Assembly (NCBI GenBank): GCA_934307695.1
Contig: CAKRCS010000006.1
Location: 1 to 64,000 of the forward strand
From: an uncultured Agathobacter sp.
Lineage (GTDB): Bacteria; Bacillota; Clostridia; Lachnospirales; Lachnospiraceae
Direction: 5' to 3'
Length of the DNA: 64,000 nt
Every line of letters starts with the position of its first letter. The first letter of the stretch is position 1. A model generated the notes under the pieces. The model was not told the DNA's origin and searched no databases. It saw only the letters and a list, made by a program, of their open reading frames with translations. The position numbers were made by a program, and so were the translations under genes. Below, one piece after another: positions 24,772 to 33,410 of this stretch.

Positions 24772-26517
24772 CTACTCTTCCACCAGAGTAAGATCCCGGA
24801 TATCCGGATGGATCGTCAGCGAATAATTGGTATAGTACACGACAAATCCCGGCGCGCTGCCATTCGGCTTTTTGACGTTTTTCTTTTGCAGATAATCAAT
24901 CTCCAGCTTGTCACTGTCGCGTCCTTTGGAATAATATCCCGCAAGCTTTCCGGCCTCCTCAAATACGCGGTCAGGAAGCTCCTCATTATTTGCTTTTACA
25001 ATAACGTGCGAGCCCGGCATTCCCTTCGCGTGGAACCACCAGTCATTGCCGGTCGCAAATTTAAAGGTCAGCTCATCGTTCTGATAATTGTTCTTTCCGA
25101 CATAGATATCATATCCGTCGGTCGAACGGTAATGGAACGGTCTGCTCTTTGTTTTTTCCTTTTTGGCGGAGCGGTTCTTTTTGATAAAGCCGTACTCTGC
25201 CAGCTCCTGCTTGATCTGCACAAGGTCATCGGCAGAGGTTGCAATGTCAAGTGCATTCTGGATGGATTCAAGATGATCGATCTGCGCCTTTGTCTGCAGG
25301 ATCAGCTCGTTTAACGCCTCCGCAGTCCTTTTCAGCTTTCCGTACTTGTCAAAGTATTTCTTGGAGTTGTCCATCGCTGACAGCGTGGGATCAAGCGGTA
25401 CTTTGACGATATTGTTGTTGTCATAATAATTCTCGGCAAGCAGCTCCTTTGCGCCCTCCGGCAGTCCGTAGCCATACGCCTGGATCATCTCGCCGTACAG
25501 CTTGTACTTTTCCTTCTTCTCGGAATCTTTAAGCTGCTTGAGCTGGAGATCGTATTTCTTGACGTTGCGCTCAAGCGCGGTCGTCACGATCTTTCGCAGA
25601 TCGACGGACTTCTGACGGATGCGGGTGTAGCTGCTGCGCTCCGCGTAAAAGACTTCGAGGACGTGCGAGATGGAATCACAATGCTCCACATCATAATCTG
25701 CATATTCTTTTAGTTCCATGCAGGAAAATTCTACCGGCTCGCGGTCTTTTCGGATGATGACAGGCGCAAAGCGATGCTCTCTCACCTCATCCATGAACCA
25801 GCAGAAATGATTGGCAAGATGCAAAAGCTGATCCTCGCTTAAGCCTGCAACCGGCGTATCCGCATCGATTCCCGCGCGGAACGCGATCTCGGTGGCAAGC
25901 AGCGGGCTGATACCGGTAAAGGAGCCATAAATCGCCTTGGTGACGGTTGCAGGCTTCTGGCGCAGCGTGGCCGCGACCACAGAGGCATCCACCTCAAGTG
26001 GGGAAAGCTTGTCATCCTGCGTCGCCGCGATAAAATACTGCCGTCCCGGAAGTACCTCGCGCACGGAGCTCATCGCGGAGGATACATGCTTGATGCTGTC
26101 GATGATCATTCCGTCCTCATTGCAGAAAATGATGTTGGAATGCTTTCCCATAAGCTCAATGATCAGCTCCTTTTTGCACAGGTCACCAAGTTCGTTTAAG
26201 TGTTCGATCTCGAAATGGATGATGCGCTCAAGCCCCGGCTGGTAGATGCGGGTGATCTTGCCGTTTGCAATGTGCTTGCGCAGCACCATACAGAACGTCG
26301 GCGCAGTAAGCGGTGCCGTCTTATTGGTGCCGGTTAAGTACGCAAACGGAAGTGACGCACTTGCGGAAAGGCATAAGCGGTGCTGCGTGCTGTTTCCCTT
26401 TATGGTAAGTAGCAGCTCGTCCGCCTCCGGCTGTGCGATCTTGCTGATTTTTAGTCCGAGAATGGTTGTGTTCAATTCGTGAACCAGACTCGATATTACA
26501 ATTCCATCTAATGCCAT
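24772..26517 (-). CDS. rqcH: RqcH/NFACT-family ribosome quality control protein
   Basis: A 581-residue NFACT protein (formerly FbpA/fibronectin-binding). The NFACT-N start is MALDGIVISSLVHELNTTI; a central coiled-coil region spans about residues 290-430; the NFACT-R domain near residues 450-540 reads RPFHYRSTDGYDIYVGKNNYQND and GNDWWFHAKGMPGSH. RqcH binds obstructed 50S subunits and recruits Ala-tRNA to add C-terminal alanine tails. Ends the yloU-fakA-recG-rqcH run. Confidence 0.92.
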   Translation of the reverse strand: MALDGIVISSLVHELNTTILGLKISKIAQPEADELLLTIKGNSTQHRLCLSASASLPFAYLTGTNKTAPLTAPTFCMVLRKHIANGKITRIYQPGLERIIHFEIEHLNELGDLCKKELIIELMGKHSNIIFCNEDGMIIDSIKHVSSAMSSVREVLPGRQYFIAATQDDKLSPLEVDASVVAATLRQKPATVTKAIYGSFTGISPLLATEIAFRAGIDADTPVAGLSEDQLLHLANHFCWFMDEVREHRFAPVIIRKDREPVEFSCMELKEYADYDVEHCDSISHVLEVFYAERSSYTRIRQKSVDLRKIVTTALERNVKKYDLQLKQLKDSEKKEKYKLYGEMIQAYGYGLPEGAKELLAENYYDNNNIVKVPLDPTLSAMDNSKKYFDKYGKLKRTAEALNELILQTKAQIDHLESIQNALDIATSADDLVQIKQELAEYGFIKKNRSAKKEKTKSRPFHYRSTDGYDIYVGKNNYQNDELTFKFATGNDWWFHAKGMPGSHVIVKANNEELPDRVFEEAGKLAGYYSKGRDSDKLEIDYLQKKNVKKPNGSAPGFVVYYTNYSLTIHPDIRDLTLVEE

Positions 26518-26536
26518 AATGTCTCCTTGAAGTTCT

Positions 26537-28600
26537 CTATAAATTCATTTTCCGGATCTGTTCATCCATAAAATGCTGCATCTGGATATACAATCCGCGG
26601 TGTTCTTCCTTTTCAAGAAGCGGATCATCGTCAAGCACCTCTCGTACCGCCTCCGAGGCACTTTTTAACATATCGGCATCCTGATAAATATCCGCAAGCT
26701 GGAAAGCGAGCTCCCCGCTCTGGCGGATGCCAAAGAAGTCTCCGGGACCACGCAGCTTTAAGTCCTGGCTTGCAATATAAAATCCGTCATTTGAGTGGTT
26801 TAATATCTCAAGACGCTGCTTTGCAGTCTGCGACCGGGATGTATTGATCATGATGCAGTACGACTGTGCATCGCCGCGCCCGACACGCCCGCGAAGCTGA
26901 TGGAGCTGTGCCAGGCCGAACCGGTCAGCATTCTCGATCATCATGACTGTTGCATTCGGTACATTGACTCCGACCTCGACAACTGTGGTGGAGACCAGTA
27001 CCGAAATCTCATTCCTTGCAAACCGCTCCATGATTTCGTTTTTCTTTTCGTTTTTCATCTTGCCGTGAAGCAGGCCGACCGTTATGCGTCCACCGTAATA
27101 TTCCCGAAGCATTTTTGCATAATCGGTTGCATTTTCGGCATCGGCGTTCTCGGATTCCTCCACAAGCGGGCAGATGATGTACGCCTGATGTCCCGCCTTT
27201 ACCTGTTCCTCGATGAAGGAATACGCCTTCGGGCGGTATGCGGTATTTACCACGCAGTTTTTGTTCGGAAGCCGCTTTGCGGGCACCTCGTCAATGACTG
27301 AGATATCCAGATCCCCATAGAGGATAATAGCCAGGGTACGCGGGATCGGGGTGGCGCTCATGACAAGGATGTGTGTGGCATGTCCCTTTTCGGAAAACGT
27401 CTCCCTCTGCCGCACGCCGAACCGGTGCTGCTCATCGGTGATGACAAGCGCAAGATTGCTGTACACCGCTTTCTCCTGAATGAGTGCGTGCGTTCCAATG
27501 ATGATCGCATTCGGGCTGGCAAGGATCTGTGCATACGTTTTCTTCTTCTGCGAAGCAGTCAGCGAACCGGTAAGCAGAATGACCGGAATGTCAAGCCCGA
27601 ACATCTCGCACATGGAAACAAACGACACATAGTGCTGTCTCGCAAGCACCTCGGTCGGTGCCATGATTGCAGACTGATACCCGTTCTTCGAGGTCCATGC
27701 CATTGCAAGAAAGGCGATGATCGTCTTGCCGGAGCCGACATCCCCCTGGATCAGACGCTGCATCACATAAGGACTTTGCATATCGCAAAGGATCTCCTTT
27801 ATCGTCCGCTGCTGCGCCCCTGTAAGGGAATATGGCAGCTTCTTCATAAGCTCCCACACAAAAGAAGCATCCGAGAATAAATAGGAGTTGGCTTCCTTCT
27901 GCTGTTTTTCCTTCTGGTACTGCATCCCCATGATAAAAAGGAAAAATTCGTCAAATACGAGCCGCTTTCTGGCGATGATCAGGCTGTCCATCTCATCCGG
28001 AAAATGGATCTGCTTGATCGCATAGTTGTACTCACACAAGCCATTTTCCTGACGGATCGCCGGCGGGAGGTAATCGTTAAAAAGCTCCTCCGTACTTAGC
28101 GCCGTCTGGATTGTCTTGATCATCCGATTGTTGGTGATCCCGGCAGTCAGCGCATATACGGGAACGAGCGAAAGCTCCATCGGTGCATACTGCTCCGCCG
28201 TGTAGATCGCTGGCTGCTCCATGACCATAAGAGTGCCTTTTTTGCGGAGCTTTCCATAAAAAACATATTGCTTTCCAGGCTGGATCTGGCTCTTGATATA
28301 CGGCATGCGATACCAGACGAGCTGTAAATTCGTCTCCCCGCGCTCCAGCATAAGAATGGTGACCGGCATGCTCGCGGTTTTCTTTACGACCGGCGCGTGC
28401 GCTGCCGCTGCCCGGATCGCACAGAAGCCCTCCGCTGCATAATATTCGTCCGGAAATTGAAGTGCTTTCGGATATTGCACATAATCCCTGGGAAAACGAA
28501 GGAGTATATCACCAACGGTGTATACTCCCATCTTTTCAAAAGATTCACTTGTTTTGGTGCCGATACCCTTAAGCTCCTGAATCGGTGAGCTGTTGTTCAT
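26537..28600 (-). CDS. recG: ATP-dependent DNA helicase RecG
   Basis: A 687-residue RecG. The N-terminal wedge (OB) domain precedes helicase motifs: Walker A GDVGSGKT, DEQHRFGVRQR (motif II), VMSATPIPRT (motif III) and QLRGRVGRG (motif VI). It reverses stalled replication forks and processes recombination branches. It follows fakA by 18 bases, a standard Firmicutes neighbourhood (yloU-fakA-recG). Confidence 0.96.
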   Translation of the reverse strand: MNNSSPIQELKGIGTKTSESFEKMGVYTVGDILLRFPRDYVQYPKALQFPDEYYAAEGFCAIRAAAAHAPVVKKTASMPVTILMLERGETNLQLVWYRMPYIKSQIQPGKQYVFYGKLRKKGTLMVMEQPAIYTAEQYAPMELSLVPVYALTAGITNNRMIKTIQTALSTEELFNDYLPPAIRQENGLCEYNYAIKQIHFPDEMDSLIIARKRLVFDEFFLFIMGMQYQKEKQQKEANSYLFSDASFVWELMKKLPYSLTGAQQRTIKEILCDMQSPYVMQRLIQGDVGSGKTIIAFLAMAWTSKNGYQSAIMAPTEVLARQHYVSFVSMCEMFGLDIPVILLTGSLTASQKKKTYAQILASPNAIIIGTHALIQEKAVYSNLALVITDEQHRFGVRQRETFSEKGHATHILVMSATPIPRTLAIILYGDLDISVIDEVPAKRLPNKNCVVNTAYRPKAYSFIEEQVKAGHQAYIICPLVEESENADAENATDYAKMLREYYGGRITVGLLHGKMKNEKKNEIMERFARNEISVLVSTTVVEVGVNVPNATVMMIENADRFGLAQLHQLRGRVGRGDAQSYCIMINTSRSQTAKQRLEILNHSNDGFYIASQDLKLRGPGDFFGIRQSGELAFQLADIYQDADMLKSASEAVREVLDDDPLLEKEEHRGLYIQMQHFMDEQIRKMNL

Positions 28601-28618
28601 ATAGACTCCTTAAAACGG

Positions 28619-30292
28619 TTATTCTACAGAAATTACATAGTAATAAATCGGCTGGCCGCCATTGTTGATCTCTACCTCTACGTCCGGATGCTTCTCCTGA
28701 ATCAGGGAAGCAATCTCCTCTGCTGCTTCCTCGGAAGAATCAGATCCATAGTAAATACTTATGATTGCAGAATCCTCATCGACAAGCTGTTCGACCATAT
28801 CCAAAGTGGTCTCCTTTAAATCTGTTCCGACAGAAAGGATTGACTTGTCGCCGATTCCCATAAAGTCATCCTGCTTAATCGTCTTACCGTCGATCTCGGT
28901 ATCGCGGACAGCGTAGGTCACCTGACCGGTCTTTACAACCTCGATCTCAGCGTTCATTGCCTCGGTGTTCGCCTCAACGGAGTAATCCGGGATGAAGTTG
29001 ACGAGCGCAGTAATTCCCTGCGGGATCGTCTTGGTCGGGATAACGATGATCTCCTTGTCCTCAACCAGTGATGCTGCCTGATTTGCAGCCATGATAATAT
29101 TCTTATTGTTTGGAAGGATGAAGATATGGTCTGCGTTTACATGCCCGATCGCATTTAACATATCCTCGGTGCTTGGGTTCATGGTCTGTCCCCCCTCAAT
29201 GATGTAGTCAACACCGAGTCCCCGGAAGATTTCATTCATTCCCTCTCCGATGGAGACAGAAATAAATCCCATATCCTTATGCGGAAGCTCTTCTGCGGAA
29301 GCCTTTGCCTGCTCTGCCTCTAAGGCAGCCTGCTTCCCGGCATCCTTGATCAGCTTCTCCTGATGTTCTTCCCGCATGTTGTCAATCTTGATGCGTGATA
29401 ATGCGCCGTGCGTGAGCGCAGTCTGGATTGCAAGACCCGGGTCATTGGTATGTACATGGGTCTTTACAATCTCATCATCGGCAACGACAACGATCGAATC
29501 ACCGATGGACTCTAAATACGCCTTGTACTCTGCAATCGCTTTGTCTGACATTGGGTGATCGAGCAGGATGATAAACTCGGTACAATATCCAAACTTGATA
29601 TCAACCGGAGCAGCGTCCCCGCCTACTGCCGGTGCTTCCCCTGCCGGAGCACTCTCGATCGTGTAGTCAACTTCCTTGCCCATAAGAGCATCGAAAGCAC
29701 CCTTTAACACCTGGACAAGTCCCTGTCCGCCGGAATCTACAACGCCTGCCTGCTTTAAGACAGGAAGCATCTCCGGTGTCTGGCTGAGCACATACTCTGC
29801 CTCCTTGATGACCTCATCGCAGAAAAACACAAGATCATCCGTCTCGTCTGCAAGTGTAAGTGCCTTGTCAGCGGCGCCCTTTGCAACGGTAAGGATTGTT
29901 CCCTCCTTCGGCTTCATAACTGCCTTGTAGGCGGTCTCGACTGCCTTCTGGCACGCCTCGCTGATAATCATGACATCGAGCTCGTCATGTGTCTTGATCA
30001 CCTTACAGAAACCACGGAAAAGCTGGGAAAGAATTACACCCGAATTTCCTCTTGCACCGCGCAGGGAACCGGAAGAAATTGCTTTTGCAAGCTGTTCCAT
30101 CGACGGATTCTCAAGTGCGTATACCTCTTTTGCTGCTGACATGATCGTCATAGACATATTGGTACCGGTATCTCCGTCCGGAACCGGGAATACATTCAAT
30201 TCATTGATCCATTCTTTCTTAGATTCGAGGTTCTTTGCACCTGCAAGGAACATCTTTGAAAGAGTCTGTGCGTTTATCGTTGTAATTTCCAA
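28619..30292 (-). CDS. fakA: Fatty acid kinase catalytic subunit FakA (DAK2 domain)
   Basis: A 557-residue protein. The N-terminal DhaL/DAK2 ATP-binding domain has INELNVFPVPDGDTGTNM and SLRGARGNSGVILSQLFRGF; the middle and C-terminal parts are the FakA-type extension with a DegV-like end. FakA phosphorylates fatty acids presented by a FakB (DegV) carrier, so exogenous fatty acids can enter phospholipid synthesis. No fakB lies in the window. Next to yloU as in most Firmicutes. Confidence 0.92.
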   Translation of the reverse strand: MEITTINAQTLSKMFLAGAKNLESKKEWINELNVFPVPDGDTGTNMSMTIMSAAKEVYALENPSMEQLAKAISSGSLRGARGNSGVILSQLFRGFCKVIKTHDELDVMIISEACQKAVETAYKAVMKPKEGTILTVAKGAADKALTLADETDDLVFFCDEVIKEAEYVLSQTPEMLPVLKQAGVVDSGGQGLVQVLKGAFDALMGKEVDYTIESAPAGEAPAVGGDAAPVDIKFGYCTEFIILLDHPMSDKAIAEYKAYLESIGDSIVVVADDEIVKTHVHTNDPGLAIQTALTHGALSRIKIDNMREEHQEKLIKDAGKQAALEAEQAKASAEELPHKDMGFISVSIGEGMNEIFRGLGVDYIIEGGQTMNPSTEDMLNAIGHVNADHIFILPNNKNIIMAANQAASLVEDKEIIVIPTKTIPQGITALVNFIPDYSVEANTEAMNAEIEVVKTGQVTYAVRDTEIDGKTIKQDDFMGIGDKSILSVGTDLKETTLDMVEQLVDEDSAIISIYYGSDSSEEAAEEIASLIQEKHPDVEVEINNGGQPIYYYVISVE

Positions 30293-30306
30293 TGTAATAG
30301 TCCTCC

Positions 30307-30666
30307 TTAATCAATTACCCGTACGCCTTCGACGTATATATTGATTTTTTTGATCTGCATACCAGTAAATGACTCCACTTTGTACTTTACCGTGGAAATC
30401 AGATTGTCCGTAACCGTGTTGATACTCACACCGTAGGAAACGATCACATGAAAATCGATCGTGATTCCATTGTCTTCGTCTACATCAACATTGATACCAT
30501 GTGTCAGGTAATCACGCTTAAGTAATTTAACAAGGCCATCCTTAACATTGACAGCGGCCATTCCAACAATTCCGAAGCACTCAACTGCAACAGAACCAGC
30601 GTAAGTTGCGATAACATCTTTATCAATTATGATCTTGCCAAACTTGGTGTCCATTTGTCCCTTCAT
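30307..30666 (-). CDS. Asp23/Gls24 family protein (YloU)
   Basis: A 119-residue Asp23/Gls24 (DUF322) protein, with FGKIIIDKDVIATYAGSVAVECFGIVGMA and the late INIYVEGVRV. Members are abundant membrane-associated or stress-related proteins of unknown mechanism; this copy is the YloU type beside fakA. Start set at 30666 because GGAGGTATTAGT precedes it. First gene of its operon and divergent from rpmB. Confidence 0.9.
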   Translation of the reverse strand: MKGQMDTKFGKIIIDKDVIATYAGSVAVECFGIVGMAAVNVKDGLVKLLKRDYLTHGINVDVDEDNGITIDFHVIVSYGVSINTVTDNLISTVKYKVESFTGMQIKKINIYVEGVRVID

Positions 30667-30703
30667 ACTAATACCTCCATGAAATACTGACATAGCTATT
30701 GCT

Positions 30704-30731
30704 ATTATACCCATTTTCGTAAAAAAAGCAA
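30704..30731 (-). promoter_or_regulatory. Promoter of the yloU-fakA-recG-rqcH operon
   Basis: TTGCTT (30726-30731) and TATAAT (30704-30709) with a 16-base spacer on the minus strand. About 40 bases of leader precede yloU. Confidence 0.65.
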
Positions 30732-30770
30732 ATACGTATTGTAATTTCTTTATTTTTTTGAAAATTATTC

Positions 30771-30799
30771 TTGCATTGGGAAATATAATCTGTTAGAAT
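30771..30799 (+). promoter_or_regulatory. Promoter of rpmB
   Basis: TTGCAT (30771-30776) and TAGAAT (30794-30799) with a 17-base spacer on the plus strand. The leader of about 58 nt has small complementary segments but no structure I can name. Confidence 0.7.
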
Positions 30800-30863
30800 G
30801 TTCATGTTGTGAGCACGGAGATACTATATTCCGGGCTTAAGAATTGGCAAGGAGGTGCGAATC

Positions 30864-31049
30864 ATGGCAAAATGCGCAGTTTGTGAAAAAGGTGTACATT
30901 ACGGAAATAATGTAAGCCATTCTCATAGAAGATCCAATCATGTATGGAAGTCTAACATCAAACGTGTTAGCTGTAAAGTAAACGGAGTACCACAGAAGTT
31001 ATATGTATGTACTTCCTGCTTAAGATCTGGAAAAGTTGAGAGAGCTTAA
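30864..31049 (+). CDS. rpmB: 50S ribosomal protein L28
   Basis: A 61-residue L28 with four cysteines in two CxxC pairs (CAVCEKG near the start; CTSCLRSGKV near the end), the zinc-binding form. NVSHSHRRSNHVWKSNIKRV is diagnostic. Start at the ATG at 30864 after AAGGAGGTGCGAATC; an in-frame GTG nine bases upstream lies within the ribosome binding site. Single-gene unit with its own promoter and a strong terminator, divergent from yloU. Confidence 0.97.
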   Translation: MAKCAVCEKGVHYGNNVSHSHRRSNHVWKSNIKRVSCKVNGVPQKLYVCTSCLRSGKVERA

Positions 31050-31061
31050 GAATAAGCATCG

Positions 31062-31093
31062 AAATCACTCGTCTTCGGACGGGTGATTTTTTT
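31062..31093 (+). terminator. Rho-independent terminator of rpmB
   Basis: Stem AAATCACTCGTC/GACGGGTGATTT closed by a TTCG tetraloop and followed by T7. Very strong on the plus strand. Confidence 0.93.
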
Positions 31094-31102
31094 ATCTCAA
31101 AA

Positions 31103-31240
31103 TCAGCACCCGGATATATAGTAGCTCAGGCACAGGCAGACCGCGATGATCAGTATTCCGACAAAATCGTTGGACAATACGAGCATCACAAGCATTCCCA
31201 TCGCAAACCAGAACAACGTATAACCAAGCACTCGTTTCAT
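31103..31240 (-). CDS. Small single-pass or hairpin membrane protein (45 residues)
   Basis: A short open frame starting ATG at 31240, preceded by TGGAGCTTCT (GGAG six bases upstream). The product begins MKRVLGYTLFWFAMGMLVML and is hydrophobic almost throughout, with two likely helices (about residues 7-22 and 25-40) split by SNDF, ending in YYISGC. It stands alone between the rpmB terminator and the ytfJ terminator. Its ribosome binding site overlaps the T-run of the ytfJ terminator, so expression may come from read-through. I recall similar tiny proteins in Lachnospiraceae but cannot name a function. Confidence 0.62.
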   Translation of the reverse strand: MKRVLGYTLFWFAMGMLVMLVLSNDFVGILIIAVCLCLSYYISGC

Positions 31241-31249
31241 AGAAGCTCC

Positions 31250-31288
31250 AAAAAAAGGCGGCATATATCATAATCAGTATATGCCGCC
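31250..31288 (-). terminator. Rho-independent terminator after ytfJ
   Basis: Minus-strand stem GGCGGCATATA/TATATGCCGCC with a 10-base loop, followed by T7. It closes the NUDIX-to-ytfJ operon. Confidence 0.9.
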
Positions 31289-31316
31289 CTCTTTCTATGG
31301 TTCGTAAAATATTCAA

Positions 31317-31694
31317 TTATTCTTCCGCATCCTCAACCGTCACATCATCTGCACCGGTCTTTGCCCCGCCGGAAAACTTATTTACAAAATCCGGCACCAT
31401 GTCAAGCACCTTGGTCAGTCCATCCTGATTTTTGATGTTAACGAGCTTTGTGGTTCCATTGGAAATAACAAGCACAGCACTCGGTGTAATCTTGCCGCCG
31501 AGACCGCCGGCACCTGTATTTTTCTTTTCCTGCATGAACGCACCTGCCGCCACACCAAAAGATACATCTACAAGAGGAAGGATGATTTTGTCCTCAATGT
31601 GGATCGCATCACCCACAACGGTCTTGGTGGTGATAAAGCTGTCCATTCCCTTAAACAATGATTCCACGGTTTCTTTGAAGTTATTCTCTGCCAT
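31317..31694 (-). CDS. ytfJ: GerW/YtfJ family spore protein
   Basis: A 125-residue YtfJ (GerW) homologue: NFKETVESLFKGMDSFITTKTVVGD, LPLVDVSFGVAAGA, and a Gly-rich GAGGLGGKITPSAVLVI. Family members are spore components needed for germination through some receptors. Start set at 31694 because GGAGGAGCGCAAG precedes it. It follows the DUF2953 gene by 17 bases; the same pairing (ytfI-ytfJ) occurs in Bacillus. The C-terminal 20 residues are acidic. Confidence 0.9.
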   Translation of the reverse strand: MAENNFKETVESLFKGMDSFITTKTVVGDAIHIEDKIILPLVDVSFGVAAGAFMQEKKNTGAGGLGGKITPSAVLVISNGTTKLVNIKNQDGLTKVLDMVPDFVNKFSGGAKTGADDVTVEDAEE

Positions 31695-31711
31695 CTTGCG
31701 CTCCTCCAGTC

Positions 31712-32554
31712 CTATGATTTGATCTTGGTAAATTGTCTGTATAATCTTCTGCAATTCTTATCGGTTATCAGCCGGAGAAAAATCCCGGCCAGCTGTACCA
31801 TATAAATATGTCCTTTGGTATCGGTACTGCCCTCGATGTACGCTGCATCCGCCTCAAAATCCGGGCATATATGCCAGCGGTTCTGATACCCGATCGGAAA
31901 CAATGCCAAAATTCCAAAGACCTGTGCCGTGGTATCCGGCGAGCCTGTGGAATAGCTCATATCCAAAAACAGTCTGCCGGGCAGGATGCATTTGAGCAGG
32001 CGAAACACTTCCTTTTTCAGATGAGATACCGCTGCGCGGTTTTGGGTGTCCTCTGCCATCTGCCTGAAACGCTCCGCCGTGCGCCGGATATCCGACAGTT
32101 TCCGAAGAAAACGCTTCCATTTTTGACGGATTTTCTCAAATAGTGTGTCCTTCTTGGGCCCGGATGATACATGTTCCTTTGCCGTCTCCCTGGTATCTGT
32201 CTTTGGGATTGTCTGCTCCTGCGGCGGCTCTTCTTCCTCTTTCTCCACCACAGAATCCGCTTCCGGTGATCCCGCACCAGCTTCCCCTTCCTGCTCGGGC
32301 GACAGCTTCTTTTTAAAGCCAAACAGCCGCACATACATGCTGCTCCTGCCTTCGGTGTAGGTCAGGCAAAAGGAAAACAGGTGAAACAGCCAGTAAACAC
32401 GAATGCTTCCGTCGATCTCCTTCTGGCGGATACTGCCCCTGACGCGGTATCCGACCGGACAAAACAGGATCAGAAGCACAACCGCTATCAAAAGCAGAAG
32501 CAGGATCAAAAGCAGCCATCCGATTATCTTTAGAATCGCAAGGATAACTGTCAT
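31712..32554 (-). CDS. DUF2953 membrane-anchored protein (YtfI-like)
   Basis: A 280-residue protein with one strongly hydrophobic N-terminal anchor (residues 3-32). A linker of about 60 residues follows, rich in Glu, Pro and Ser (residues about 88-140), and a C-terminal DUF2953 region with FPIGYQNRWHICPDFEA. It is the partner of ytfJ by position and is presumably sporulation-linked. No catalytic motif is recognised. Its start overlaps the preceding gene's stop by 4 bases. Confidence 0.82.
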   Translation of the reverse strand: MTVILAILKIIGWLLLILLLLLIAVVLLILFCPVGYRVRGSIRQKEIDGSIRVYWLFHLFSFCLTYTEGRSSMYVRLFGFKKKLSPEQEGEAGAGSPEADSVVEKEEEEPPQEQTIPKTDTRETAKEHVSSGPKKDTLFEKIRQKWKRFLRKLSDIRRTAERFRQMAEDTQNRAAVSHLKKEVFRLLKCILPGRLFLDMSYSTGSPDTTAQVFGILALFPIGYQNRWHICPDFEADAAYIEGSTDTKGHIYMVQLAGIFLRLITDKNCRRLYRQFTKIKS

Positions 32555-32877
32555 TTGCCGTTCCCCCGATTTTCTTTTAAGTAAGTATAGATGTCCGTAT
32601 TCCCGGTAGTCTGGTATGCCTCATCGATGATCTTGGTGATAAGCCCGACACCCTCGTCATACCCGCCTGCAAGTCCGATGATACGCAGCTGCTCCTTCGG
32701 GTAGCCCCGCTGCAAAAGTTCCTTCGCCGGGATCATATCAAGAAGGTTGTCCGGATTGGACGCAAGCGCGATCACATAGACAGAAAGCGTTCCGGCATTA
32801 TGTTCGATCTTCCATCTGATGCGTTTTTCTTTTCCTTGTAAGGATTCTCCGATGTACAGCTTGTCATACCATTTCAT
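32551..32877 (-). CDS. Conserved hypothetical protein (108 residues)
   Basis: I do not recognise a named family. It is a soluble 108-residue protein beginning MKWYDKLYIGESL, with a mixed alpha/beta look and no membrane segment, cysteine pair or nucleotide-binding motif. A GLAGGYDEGVGLITKIIDEAY stretch near residues 68-88 is the most distinctive. It is translationally coupled (ATGA overlap) to DUF2953 and lies 12 bases after the NUDIX gene, so it probably belongs to the same process. Confidence 0.75.
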   Translation of the reverse strand: MKWYDKLYIGESLQGKEKRIRWKIEHNAGTLSVYVIALASNPDNLLDMIPAKELLQRGYPKEQLRIIGLAGGYDEGVGLITKIIDEAYQTTGNTDIYTYLKENRGNGK

Positions 32878-32889
32878 AAAAGCTTCACT

Positions 32890-33342
32890 CTAATAATATT
32901 TATGTGTGCCCCAAAGATTGCTCTTTTTCAGATCCAGATACTCATTGTAGGCTTTTTCAAGAATCTGTTTCTCATTGGAAAACTTGAGAAGATGATACGC
33001 CTCGTGATATTTATAAAAGCCGGAATCCACAAAAAATTCCTCACGCTGGGGCTTGCTGTAATAGCTCTCCCCCATCATAAGATACCAGTGTACTTCCTTC
33101 TCAACGGTATCTTCCGGAACGGTAAACGTATACTGGCTCTTGCCGACATATTGTATGATTGTTGCGTTTGCTCCGGTCTCCTCTTTCACCTCACGGATTG
33201 CGGTATCCTTGTACTCTTCTCCCGGTTCAACAGTACCCTTCGGAAGAACCCAACCTTCGTATTTATTCTTATAATTCTTATATAAGAGTAAAATCTTTCC
33301 ACGAAAAATTACCACACCGCCACAACTCGTTGCCTCTATCAT
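32890..33342 (-). CDS. NUDIX hydrolase
   Basis: A 150-residue NUDIX protein. The NUDIX box runs GTVEPGEEYKDTAIREVKEE, with the REVKEETG core that binds magnesium. The YEGWVLPKG lead-in resembles diadenosine-polyphosphate or mRNA-cap-like hydrolases. The substrate cannot be assigned. First gene of the unit that ends with ytfJ, with TAGGAGGTAGTGC upstream and a promoter at 33382-33410. Confidence 0.9.
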   Translation of the reverse strand: MIEATSCGGVVIFRGKILLLYKNYKNKYEGWVLPKGTVEPGEEYKDTAIREVKEETGANATIIQYVGKSQYTFTVPEDTVEKEVHWYLMMGESYYSKPQREEFFVDSGFYKYHEAYHLLKFSNEKQILEKAYNEYLDLKKSNLWGTHKYY

Positions 33343-33381
33343 TGCACTACCTCCTAATGTGTGGTGTTAATGCCAGAAAAT

Positions 33382-33410
33382 AGTATACTCTAATTTCGAA
33401 GGTTATGCAA
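33382..33410 (-). promoter_or_regulatory. Promoter of the NUDIX-DUF2953-ytfJ operon
   Basis: TTGCAT (33405-33410) and TATACT (33382-33387) with a 17-base spacer on the minus strand. It touches the stop codon of the PBP gene. Confidence 0.72.

Noticed and set aside
31092-31316. 74-residue minus-strand open frame over the rpmB terminator
   Set aside because: It runs through the ytfJ terminator stem and the rpmB terminator region, has no ribosome binding site and overlaps the better-supported 45-residue membrane protein in another frame.
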